Assembly: GCA_039720395.1 (NCBI GenBank)
Contig: CM077833.1
Span: 20,025,133 to 20,089,132 of the forward strand
Reading direction: 5' to 3'
Length of the DNA stretch: 64,000 bases
Source of the DNA: Liquidambar formosana
Lineage: Eukaryota; Streptophyta; Magnoliopsida; Saxifragales; Altingiaceae
Position 1 is the first letter of the stretch. Each line of letters opens with the position of its first letter. Positions 25,236-36,100 of this stretch are shown here, piece after piece. Under the pieces are notes generated by a model. The model was not told the origin of the DNA and ran no database searches. It saw only the letters and a program-made list of their open reading frames with translations. A program made the translations under genes and the position numbers.

Positions 25236-25545
25236 TACTAAAACTGTCTCTGGACTCCTCGGTGGCTGAAGCTAAGCCAATTTGTCTTGGATTATAGGAG
25301 GGGCGTAAGCAAGGAATTTTTAATTTTTGATGCTTATTGCTGTCTCTTCCTAGGACAGCTAATAGAGCTGCTCGCTTGCGGCTTGCCCAATGGGCTGCTG
25401 GATGGAATTGTTTTGGACATATCCCTACTGCTCATATTCCAATCTCTGTGGTTAACGCCGAATTTGAGGATGATGAGGGAGAGATTTCTTTTGTTGTTCC
25501 ATCTTCTTCTTAATACAAATATTTTCATCCCAAAAAAAAAAAAAT
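25236..25545 (+). pseudogene. decayed retroelement fragment: RNase H-like 3' end with poly(A)
   Basis: Frames read SSVAEAKPICLGL then EGRKQGIFNF, which resembles the AEAxAIxxGLxxARxxG part of plant retroelement RNase H domains. They are followed by RTANRAARLRLAQWAAGW, resembling the RxxNxxAHxLAxW part, and end at a TAA at 25513. A poly(A) run follows at about 25532-25544. The middle of the domain is missing and frames are broken. It is a 5'-truncated, dead non-LTR copy lying just outside the CUTA 3' end. Confidence 0.5.
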
Positions 25546-25631
25546 GGTCCATCAAAGCAAATTTCCACCAAAACAAGTGCATACTTCGATCTCACCTTAC
25601 TCATATAGTTTCATTCTCTTACTGTCGATAT

Positions 25632-25636
<5 letters not shown>

Positions 25637-25677
<41 letters not shown>
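25637..25677. repeat. (GA)n microsatellite
   Basis: About 20 GA units, in the likely 3' UTR of CUTA. Confidence 0.95.
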
Positions 25678-25679
<2 letters not shown>

Positions 25680-25772
25680 CTACTACCTTCTTGTACAACC
25701 CAACAGAAAATGTCGCATAGACATATACTTATTACAGAATGTAATCCAACTGTCTTGCCAAGATTGAAGAAT

Positions 25773-28700
25773 TCAGTCTCTTGTACTGTTTTTGATCCAT
25801 TCTAGGTACTGGAGACTGCCGCCAGTGATGGGCAGGGCAATTACTTCAGGTACACTGAGCAAAACAAAAAGCTAGGTAAGGGGGGTGGATTGAAAAAAAT
25901 TAGCCATTGAACCTTTTTCTTTTCCCTTTAAGGTGCATCCAGTGTGAGGGAATGCTGGCAACAAAGAAATTCCTCCATTCTCACATGCCAGCAAGCGAAC
26001 ACACTGGACCAGACAATGAAGCCTGGGGGCAAACATCCATTCACCCAAAAGAGAATTAGCCCTATCGAATGATGTATATTTTACAATCAAAGTCATGGCT
26101 TAGAAAAAGGTCCATTTCATGAAAGCTTAAAACATAGTTTGTTCTATCTGGATGATATTCCAGACCGGTCAATCCAAAGGGTTGATATTGAGCCATGCAC
26201 GTTCCACGTTCCTCACCTAATTTTCTTCTTTGGAATTTCCTACTTTTAACTAAATTCTCAAAGAAAATTTTATCATTTATGTAGGAAAAATGATACAGAG
26301 AAGTTTTGGGCTTACTCATATTCATGATTCGCCTTGACGTGCTCTGTCAGAGCTTCCAAAAGGGATTCCCTAGTCTTGATTATAAGCAGTTCCTCAGAAT
26401 CTGTCTGGATCTGCAACCAATGATATAATACTTGGGGAAACAAAGGATTACAGAACTAATTTTAAGCATACACAAGCAAGGGACTTGAAGGTTTAATCAC
26501 CCTCTCCCATATGCAAATTGTACTCTGTTTCTTATAGTTGAGGGAATGAAATCCTCACCTTTCCTTGCCACTGATACACTGATTCAATACCTGCATCAAC
26601 AGAATACAAACCATTCATCAGGAGTAAGGGAACAAAGACTCAACACCAAAGTTGTTCATAGGCATATAAATGTGAAAATTCAAAATTGGAAAATTGAATT
26701 ACATATCCAAGACAGATTGACGCGAAACATTTTCAAATATTGTTACTAAGCAAGCAAGTTAAACAGAAAATCCCTATCTGCATGTGAGGATAGAAAATGG
26801 CACTGTTGCTATTGACACAATCCATAAGAATGTTAATCATTGTAATGCCGTTGTTCAGTTAATTAGTTATCACAAGAAATCTAAAATTACAACAGAGCTA
26901 TGATTATTGTTTATTGTTTATTGACCACTTTCTCAACAAAAGTTGGGCTTATGTCCTTAGGGAACCTGCTTTTCCCTTTAAGCTCCAATCAACATTACCA
27001 ACCTCCAAGGAATTCATCTTATCCAAATGTTCTAACATGCAAGCATTCGATCAGATTTTATAGTTTCACATGAGATAGCAACTAAATAAGATTAATCAGA
27101 CTGAGTGCAGTAACAAGAATGTGGTATGTCAAATCCCTGTTATCTCATCCTCCAAGCACTGTGGAGCATTGGCAATAGCTTCTGAGTGACAATACACAAG
27201 AAGTCATCTCACTAGAGTCACCTTACACCAAGTTTACTAAAAATTAAAAAGAAAATTTGCCTCCAGCTTTCTACTTTTAAATCCCTCTCATAAAAATTGA
27301 AAGTAGATGCATGAACTATGAAGCACATATCTGTCAAAATGACCATCCAAATTTCATGCACCACAAAGCACACACACCCTACTTTCTGAGACCAGCATGC
27401 CTTAAGTCATCAAAATTGTTCATTATTACATTATACAAGACAGCATATGCCTATTTTTAGGTAGTAGCTTAGACTCCAAACTTTGGTGACAAAAAGGAGG
27501 GAAAGAACTGAAAGAAAGGGAAGGAAGTAGATTTAAGTTCAGGCCAAAAAAATTCAGCATGTTGGATTGTAGCATAGTTCCAGAACAGAATTCAACCGAT
27601 TAGAGCCTGGGATAAACTTTAAGGCCAATGAAGATTAAATCAAAATTAAAAATAAAAAGAACACCAAATAAGAGGTGGTGTTTTTCCAAAGCAAAGTAAC
27701 AAGGTCATTCCAATATTAGCCATTGAACATTAAATAAATAAAAAAATAAAATAAAAAAAGAACACCACATAAGAGGTGGTGTTTTTTCCAAAGCAAAGTA
27801 GCAAGGACATTTCCATATTAGCATTTTTGCTGTCTCAGACACAAACACAAGTCTGCTGGATACCATTTCAGGTATTGACACCTGTTTCACATTCATTTCT
27901 TTTAAGGCAATACATTCATACACCAACACTTGCATCAATTTATATCAACACCCGCATTAGGAGTTGTACCTTGTGCATTAGTGGGACATGAGGTACATTG
28001 GACCAATGCAAGGGGTACAACCCCCAATGCATGGTGCTGATATAACTTATATCAACACGTGCTGATAGGAATATAACCGTATATATATATTTTGGTAGGG
28101 GGGGGGGGGTGGGGGTAGCATTGGTTTTCACTTTTGATGTATCTAATTAATTCTAACCAAATAATTATCTTATCTTGTGCTATTATGACTTCATCCCTAC
28201 TGCATAATTACCTACAGTGTTGGAAGTTTAGACTATATTTGCATGTTATTACACACACACACACACACACACAAAAACATTTCACATCATTGATGATTAA
28301 ATTGGCAATTCCTAAAGTCCTAGAGATCCTTTAGAACAAGACTGGGAAATGTGAGTTAATACCTTAAATATAAGTATATAACAAACAAAAGGCATAGGGT
28401 CAATTCCTGCACTAAAGTGGATACAATAACCCGATACACATCAATCTTTTACTTGGCTAACGCAAGAGAAACGCAATGTTCAGGGCATAATTTGAGAGGT
28501 TGAAGAACATGCCTGGTACCCGGTTTACGCATGCTGCAAGTTTTTCTGTTACTATGCTTTCTGCCAGCTTCTTACCTGCATAAAATTTGTGCATTACCAT
28601 GAAAGAATGCAAGTAGCTTAAAACTTCAATCTTTCATTCCAAAAAAATAATTAATAATCAAGCAAACTGAATAACAAAAGCATGTATCACTATAAAAATG

Positions 28701-31246
28701 GTAAGATGACAATGTGAAATACCATGAATAACAAGTATGGAACCTGGATGAGCTAGTACATAACACCAATAGGAAAAGAACAGGAACATGAAGAATATGG
28801 AATGACTCTAGTAATTAATTATCTCTACTTCTGTTCAGTTAAATTAATCACTAAAAACATTATTCTAACAACAATGACATTAATATTTTTAAAATATAGA
28901 AGAAAAATAGCTTCAATGACTATTATAAGATGATCTTTTTGACGAGCCAAGAATCACCCAAAAGTGGTGGTTTTATGATTACCATTGTGATTTTAAATCG
29001 ATTTAATGTATCATGTCATTGCTTTGCATAACAATTTGATAAAAGGTCAAGTTTTACAAAATTCAATTGTTCCTAGTCTTATAGATCAGGAAGGACAAGA
29101 ATTCTTAAACAATAACCATACTTAACTTAGTTCCATACTCTCGAGTTTCTTGGCCAATACTCTGAAAGCACACCAATAAAAGAAGTTCCTCTTCAGCACC
29201 AAAAACTGAATTTTCAATTATGAATATTTGAAATGATGATCGACACACAAGGTAGGACGAAGTCCAATGATTAATACTCTACTTGTTTCTCCATTATCAT
29301 GTCCATTACTAATTAACCCGAGCTAAACCTCCTTTCACACCCATCATGGTTCAACAATACCCCATGTTGATTTAGACTAATCAACTAGCATTCAAGGCCA
29401 GCCCTGAGGTCAGGCCACTCAGGCAGTCGCCTAAGGCCCCAAAATTTTGACAAAAAAATAAGGGCCCCAACTTATTTGTTACCTTTGTAATAAGTCTAAA
29501 AGAAAGAAAAAAAAATTCAATAACTAGATGAGAAAAGGCCCTAATCTAGTTTAAGGGCCCCAAATAATTCCTAAGTTTCTAACCCAAGTCTATGTACAAT
29601 AACCCAAATGTCTAAATAATATACTCAACTCAAGCCCAAAACCTAAAAAAAATTAATAATAATCATAATAATAATCATAATTAAAAAAAAAAAAACATTT
29701 AACCCAAAATCAGATCAGATCTAATGCCTCTGTTAATTTGCCTCGAGCCTCCAAACTCCAACCTCCTCATCTTTTCCTCTCTTAGTGCTCTCAACCTCTC
29801 ACAGCCTCCATCCTAATCAAATTAGATCAGAATTCTATTTGGAAAATTAAAAGTATTTGATTACCTCTCAGACAAAGAAGTCAGGTACACCAAACGTCTA
29901 AATCATTCTCTCTTTAATTAATTAATTTTTTCACTTTTTCTTTCCTATATATATATATATATCTATATATATATATATATATATAATATATTAATATATA
30001 CACATAAGGGGCACTATTTAGGGGAGATTTATTTTTAGAATTAAAGTTCTTGGAAAAAGTTTTACCAACAGATCTAAAAAGGCCAATTGAAGTACTGAAT
30101 TATTTGAAAAAAATGGACAATTGTCTCCCAAATGCTTGGATTGCTTATAGAATATTGTTAATCATACCAATCACAGTTGCATTTGCAAAAATAAGTTTTT
30201 CAAAGTTAAAGTTGATTAAATCTTACCTTCGTTCCACTATGTCACAGGAAAGATTGACCGGATTATCTATATTATCTATCGAACATGATATGGTAAAAAA
30301 GCTTGATTATGCTAACTTAATAAGTGATTTTGCAACTAAAAATGTAATAAGAGTAATATTTAATTGATACTTTGTTATAGTTGGTTCATATCTTTTTGAT
30401 ATTATAGCTTTAAATTTTGTTTTGTTTTTTTTTTCTTCTTCTTGTATATGTGATTTTTTCTAAATTATAAAAGAAGAAGATAAGATTTTATTTAGTTATA
30501 ATTCTTATAAAGATTTATTTTTTTATCTTAATTTATATAAGCAAATTTTAATACTCATATATTTAGGCAAATTTTGTGTATTACGGAAAAAAAATTGTTG
30601 GGTATAAATTTTGTTGTGCGTATGAATATATATAGAGGGCCCCATTTTAAGAGTTCGCCTAAGGCCCCAAAAAACTCAGGACCGCCCCTGCTAGCATTTG
30701 AAGCAAAAATAATCAGGCTCATGGCAACAATGACCAAGAATTGGAAATGAAATCACCACCATTAACACAAGTCTAGAATCAACAAACCCAATGCACAAAA
30801 TTTGAATAGGAGCTAGAAAATCAAACCTGCTTCTTTATTGGGGACAGTAACATAGACAACAATACTGGGCACAGTGTTGTCACTTCCCGCCATTCTGATT
30901 GAACGAACGCTTTTAGCTGGTGTTTGCTTACCGAAATTTGATCTGATAAATCATTCCCACGTCAAATTCAAGACGATATATATACACGCGCACGCGCGCG
31001 CACACACACACACACACATACACAGAATAAGAAAAACCCTAGAAATTGGAGGAAGTGTTGGTGGAAGTACCGCAAGAGAGATTGAGCACAGCCCGTTTTG
31101 AAGGCGGAGGAGGAGAATAGGGAAGGGCAGAGATTGGAGAGGCCCAAACTCAGCATACAAAATGCACCTACCAAGGGCAGGCGTCGACGGAATGCAGAGG
31201 ATGAGACGATCGAAGAGGCTTTGCCACAGCAGAGTGTGAGTGCCAT
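25773..31246 (-). CDS. CUTA: CutA1-type protein with N-terminal targeting extension
   Basis: Complete six-exon gene on the minus strand: 31246-31071, 30942-30827, 28575-28513, 26590-26559, 26410-26316, 25854-25773. All junctions are in phase, giving 187 residues. CutA is a small trimeric ferredoxin-like-fold protein linked to divalent-metal (copper) tolerance. In plants it carries a targeting extension. Visible core motifs are VPSIVVYVTVPNKEAGKKLA, EKLAACVNRVPGIESVY, QTDSEELLIIKTR, EHVKANHEYDVPEVIALPIT and YLEWIKNSTRD. The first ~75 residues (MALTLCCGKASSIVSS.., basic RRR, hydrophobic LPLVGAFCMLSLGL) look like a plastid or mitochondrial presequence. An internal Met in exon 2 (30893) could start a short form. 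The intron after 28513 begins with GC rather than GT. Intron 2 (30826-28576) hosts a hAT element. Confidence 0.95.
27660..27830. repeat. tandem duplication (~101-bp unit) in CUTA intron 3
   Basis: The phrase AACACCAMATAAGAGGTGGT followed by GTTTTTYCAAAGCAAAGTA occurs at about 27660 and again at 27761. Confidence 0.8.
27925..28082. mobile_element. MITE with palindromic ends, copy 2 of 3
   Basis: Same body as 16430-16606 and 45438-45605 (GTACATTGGACCAATG-type centre, and right end ATATCAACACGTGCTGATAG). The left end is degraded. It lies in CUTA intron 3. Confidence 0.7.
28250..28273. repeat. (CA)n microsatellite
   Basis: About 11 CA units in CUTA intron 3. Confidence 0.9.
29393..30689 (+). 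mobile_element. hAT element in a CUTA intron
   Basis: A perfect 8-bp duplication CTAGCATT flanks it (29385-29392 and 30690-30697). Termini are CAAGGCCAGCCCTGAG at the left and, read inward from the right, CAGGGGCGGTCCTGAG. Both are followed by sequence with CGCCTAAGGCCCCAAAA. The 1297-bp element still encodes the C-terminal part of a hAT transposase on the + strand but lacks the rest, so it cannot move by itself. Its strand is opposite to CUTA. A (TA)n tract lies at 29949-29999. Confidence 0.9.
30050..30367 (+). pseudogene. hAT transposase C-terminal dimerisation domain remnant
   Basis: The open frame of 105 codons contains NAWIAYRILLIIPITVAFAK, then SFSKLKLIKSYLRSTMSQER and LTGLSILSIE. This is the conserved dimerisation domain of the TTF/ZMYM-type plant hAT transposases, and it runs to the natural-looking end (SDFATKNVIRVIFN, stop). 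The BED/TTF zinc finger and catalytic core are absent. The usual Glu-Arg before the SFSKLK stretch is replaced by AKI. Confidence 0.85.
31001..31022. repeat. (AC)n microsatellite
   Basis: Within CUTA intron 1, about 20 bases from a GCGC-rich CACGCGCGCGC stretch. Confidence 0.85.
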
Positions 31247-32616
31247 TTGTGCCTTCTCTTTATATTGCTTTTGCGCGTTGCTTTTACGCCTGTTTGGAAC
31301 CTAAAGCTCTCATCATCGCTTTGGATGTACGCGTGTGGGACTAGATTTTGCCACGTGTGATCTCTAGTACGCCATGTCCAGCTGAAGAGTGCATAATTAA
31401 ATTTTACCTTTGGAATTTTTTTATAAGAATTTTATAAATTCTATTTTAAAAATAAATTTTACTTAAGAATTTCTTATCCAAATATAGCATAAAGTTATTC
31501 ATTCTTTACAAATCCCATATTTGGATTATTTTTTTTCCTTTTGTTGTGATAATATAGGTGTTTGATTTCGTAGATTAGGGCTTGTTTGATTAGTGTGCAT
31601 TATTCAATGGCTATTCTTATGATCTTTGACAATAATTTGAGAATAGAAATAGATTGCAAATAACTCACATCTAGGGTGTTGTAATTGGGCTGTTCATCTT
31701 TAGAAGATTGCATCGAATTTTGTTTCTGTTTACTCTTTGTGAATGTGGGTATTGGTCCATGATTAATGTTCGCCTTGAAAAGTATAAGCAAGCCCTTGGG
31801 CCAAGAAAACAAAACAATAAAGCCATTATCAAATACAATCCAAGAAAGTCCTCCAGGGCTATTCAAGGCAAGATAGAAGTCACACTTAGCCACAAATGAG
31901 TGACTGGCACACTTTTGAGCAATTAATTCCCAAGAAAATTATTTTTAGTGAAACAATCCCCTAAAGAGAGGTCCTCAAATATCCCAATGCATTGACTCAC
32001 CATTTTATATATAAAAGTAATAGGGTTCCATCAATTTTGATCGGGCGCGCAGTGCCCCATTGTCGATATCTGAATGTATAGTAGCCCTCTTTGCCAACAA
32101 TAATTTCAAGATATTGTCTCAGCGAATGACGGGCCTCACTTAAAAGGAGAGGTGCTCCCAATAATCACAAGTTCACAACCATGGAATCGTCAATTTGGTT
32201 TTCTTGAAAAGAAGTTGAAAAATGTCAACAGTGGAAGAGCTGGGATTTATTTATTTATTTCTATTCGTTGGAAAAACGCCATTCAAATTAGATGATCACA
32301 GCTAATTTCATCATACAAAATAATTGCAGAGTTCTTCTTCAGGTAGGACACACTGTGTTGGCACTTTGTCTTCCTTTAAAAAAAATTCCCATGAAAAACC
32401 ATGATCGAGAAAAACTCCACTAGGCCTACCATTTCTCCTCCTTTTTTTTTTTCACATTTTTTGGGGGTGGTTGTGGACTTGTGGGGAAGGAAAATCACAA
32501 CATTGAAGTGAAAAAATGGATTCATTTAAGCAGGGCTTTCGGACCCTAGAGGCCCATCTCACATGAATGGTGACGTGGTAAAGCAGTGTTTTTTAAGCCT
32601 AAACACTTTTGGGCAC
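31247..32616. other. CUTA upstream region; no gene recognised
   Basis: AT-rich. Short open frames at 31600-31899 have no recognisable product. The CUTA promoter must lie in the first few hundred bases, but no clear TATA box or start site could be fixed. Confidence 0.35.
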
Positions 32617-32677
32617 AAGGCCCTTTATTAAATGGTCCATGGCCATATTTGGTTCTGATCCACTAGGGATTATCTTA

Positions 32678-33064
32678 GGGAACGGCTATTGCAACCCCAC
32701 ATTCTTATAACCGTACCCCTTTCTTTTTAGTTTTTAACATTTTATGAAAAATATAAAAGGTTTTTGCAAAAACCAATCACATAGTCCAGTAGAAAACATC
32801 ATTATGAACAACTTTGCAAAAGAAAGTTTTTTCAAAATCTATCGTTTAGGTAGACTTTTTGGCAAAAAATGAAATAAAGGCTATAAATGGCTAAAAATTA
32901 TATTTAAACAATAGATTTAGGAAAAACCTTTTTCTACAAAGTTGTTCAAAATGATATTTTCTAGTGGACATCATGGCCGGTTTTCATAAAAACTTTTTAT
33001 ATTTTGAATAAAACCTTAAAAACCTAAAGAATGGGGGTGGGGTGATTATTATGGGGGGTTGCAT
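32678..33064. mobile_element. Mutator-type MITE, copy with lost right end
   Basis: Colinear with 56004-56401 from GGGAACGGCTATTGCAACCC through to GGGGTTGCATAA, but the last ~12 bases (ATAACCATTCCC in the other copy) are replaced. A 29-bp direct repeat starting AAGGCCCTTTATTAAATGGT brackets it (32617-32645 and 33065-33093). Confidence 0.75.
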
Positions 33065-33092
33065 AAGGCCCTTTATTAAATGGTCCATGGCC

Positions 33093-33148
33093 AAATTTTA
33101 AAATGATGGCATTTCTTGGCCCAATTTGGGGCCATCATTTTAAAATTT
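33093..33148. repeat. perfect 18-bp inverted repeat
   Basis: AAATTTTAAAATGATGGC (33093-33110) and its exact reverse complement (33131-33148), with a 20-base loop. Confidence 0.9.
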
Positions 33149-36100
33149 TGACTCATTAGAGACTCCTTGGACTACATAGTTTGGAGGTTGAACTTCTGTT
33201 ACAAATGGCCACTGACTGGTGCCAGAAGCATGAAGTCCCGGCCAGTAACTACTAACTAGTCACCAAAATCATTCCTTCGCTGGTATTCAGCATCTTGACA
33301 GTGAGAGTTCATTTGACTAATCCCAACGATAAATCGAGATTAACTATTTTATGTGCCTAATAGGGACAAGAATGCACTAAAAAAGGAAAAGAACAATAGG
33401 CCTGTTTCCCTTACTCCCTTTCCCACCTTATCTACAAGTCAGTGGTCCATAGCTATAAAATGCAGCATCCCCCAAAACAATAACCAAATGACATTTTCTT
33501 ACATATTGAGAACTTGGATTAAAGACAGAGCTTCAGCCAAGATAGGTGACTTTGCCAGCTCAAAGTGGTAAGATGGAATATATTAGAATCTAATGACTAA
33601 TGAGGAACTAGGATTAGACGACACAGCGATTTTAAAATTACGCGAGTAGCACCAAGATATGGAGACCGGTGGAGCCAATCGAGATCCACGTGGGACTTTT
33701 TTTTTAAAAATTTAAGGATTAGGGCTTGGTGGAGACACAGAAGATACGGCGGATGTTCAGGGTGGTTTTGATGGCGGACCACCGCATTGGATGAGTTGCA
33801 TATGCCTAGATGACCAAAGGCAATGAGCTAAATACATACAATCCAAATTAATTATTTATGATCAAGTCTTTTTTTTTCTTTTTTTTTGGGTCTTTTAAAA
33901 CCCCCTTTCTCCTCCAACAAATGTTTTATAAGGGTACTCTTTCTGATATCTAAATCAGATGTTTATTTATTGAAGTGGTGAATCTCAAGGACTTGTTGTA
34001 GTTCAGTAGGGAATTTAATGGTTAAAAGAGCAGCAACATATTATTTGGATTACTTGCAGCCAAATTCGGGCCTCTTGGTTTCTAAATGTGCAGTCATTAA
34101 ATCATTAAATTCTTTGATCTAACTGAACTCCCAGCCTCTTACACTAACATCACTTGAAGAGCCTCTTAGATATAGATAAAGGTGCTTGGTAATTTTATGA
34201 AATGAGGATTTCTTCTAACATGTGGGTATTGAGAGGGTACTGTGAGGTTGTCCTTTTGTCCTTAGTTTATAATATAAAAAACAAAATAAATATGCATCTC
34301 AAAACCTTTCTCCTATAAAACATGGCACAGACATAGAATACCTAAAATATTGATAGTGATTAAGTAGTTAGTTGCAACACTAAGTCCACATTGGGGTCTA
34401 AACAATTGAGTTACTATAATGGTTATGATTAATTAGGAGTAAATTCAACAAGAAGGCATTAAATGTTGAATTCTTTACTCTATTTTAACAGAGAAATAAT
34501 TTTTTACATTTTTTTCATTTTCATTTTTTTTTTTTTGGGTTTGAGATAGAGACGAAAACCTAGCTTATGCGCGTGGTTATATGCTTAATACTGGGCAGAT
34601 GAACATGGCCATATGCTGCCTAACATTGGGCTTGAAGCAGTGAAGCTGTAAAAGATGAAATAAAAAACAAAAGGGTAAGTTAAAAAAATGTAGTGGGCGC
34701 AAATGACACTCTGTAGAGCTCGGATCTCAAACAGTAGGAAGAAGACTCTCTTTTAGACCACCAGGAAAAAAAAGTCTTAAGATGGTGGGGGGGGGCCTCC
34801 TCACTCCTGCTCCTCAGCACTTAAAAAAAGTGGAGAGTAAGGCATTGAAATTAGCATATAATCTGACATGAGCCATATGGGCAAAGTGTTATGATATTTG
34901 GCCTTTGAAAGAATTTTTGAGATTGAATCTGCAAAAGAGGGAAGGAGAAAAGGTGAATTCAAAGTGTAAGAAAGAGCATTTCAAGAAAATTTTTTGTTTG
35001 AAAGAGTTAAAAAGGGTTAGAGATTTGTGCTCTTAAAGTCTCTTTAGGAGTTCGTTTTTAAGCACGTCTCAATGAATGTGAGAATGAGCATCCAAAGTTT
35101 ATCCACCGTCGCCTTCTTTCCGGTTCAACTCAAATCATTTTTTTCTTTTTTTTTGGTTGTTTAGACTTTAGAAATGAGAAATTGTGGTCAATCTTGAGTA
35201 AGTATGTGATTTGATTGAAGTATTTGCACATGTTAATGCCTTGTTAGGGATCATCATAACCATTGTTACATGGTGGGGCTTATCTTCAAGTAGTCTTTTG
35301 CTGGTCTAAACCATGAATTTACCGATGAAAATGGAATTATGATTATTAGACCATTTGATGTTTTTCAGCATTGGCGAAGTTCTTGCTCTTGAAAAATGTG
35401 CATTTATTCCCATCATGCCTTGACTTGGCCAAGTACAAACAATAAAGTGTCTACTGTCTAGTGAGGGAAATAGGAAAAAAAAAATATATATATATAGATG
35501 AATTTAACGCGGAAAGAGAAATTTGAAGTTTTAGCATAAGCATTTTACCAACTTGATCATCAAAATCCTCCAATTAAATGGGTCAATTAAAAGACAAACT
35601 CCAATGTGTTCGATGAAGCCTAGTTCCAATCCATTCAGAGTTGGCTATTTTCTTTTTTCTTCTTATTATTATTTTTTGTAGACAAATTTCTAAACAAATC
35701 CTACCGTATCACCATGGAATTAATCTAAGGAGAAAATGGTAATCTCTGGCAAATTGCACGTCCGATTACAATAAAATCAAGTGGTTAAAATTTAATTAAG
35801 CAAGAAATTCCTAGTCAAGACCTGTCTAGTGAGAGATATGGATCCATTAGAAAAGGACCAAGTCCATAAAAAGATTGTTTTTAATTCCTAAATTTGCTCC
35901 GAAGTTAGGATTTCGGTGATTTAAGGATTTTTTTACAGCATTACCAATGAACAAAAGAGCATTGATTGTAAGACAATTGGTCCTAAATCTCCAACTTTGC
36001 TAGGCATGGATTAGTTTAATCAAAATCACCACTCCCACTCACTTTTGGTAAATCACGTAGAGTTTGTTAATTTTCTATAATTTTTAACAATAGATATTTT

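Noticed and set aside
25287..25805. 172-codon open frame on the + strand
   Set aside because: It runs over the decayed retroelement, its poly(A), the (GA)n run and the antisense of the last CUTA exon. The Arg-Glu repeat is the microsatellite. Chance frame.
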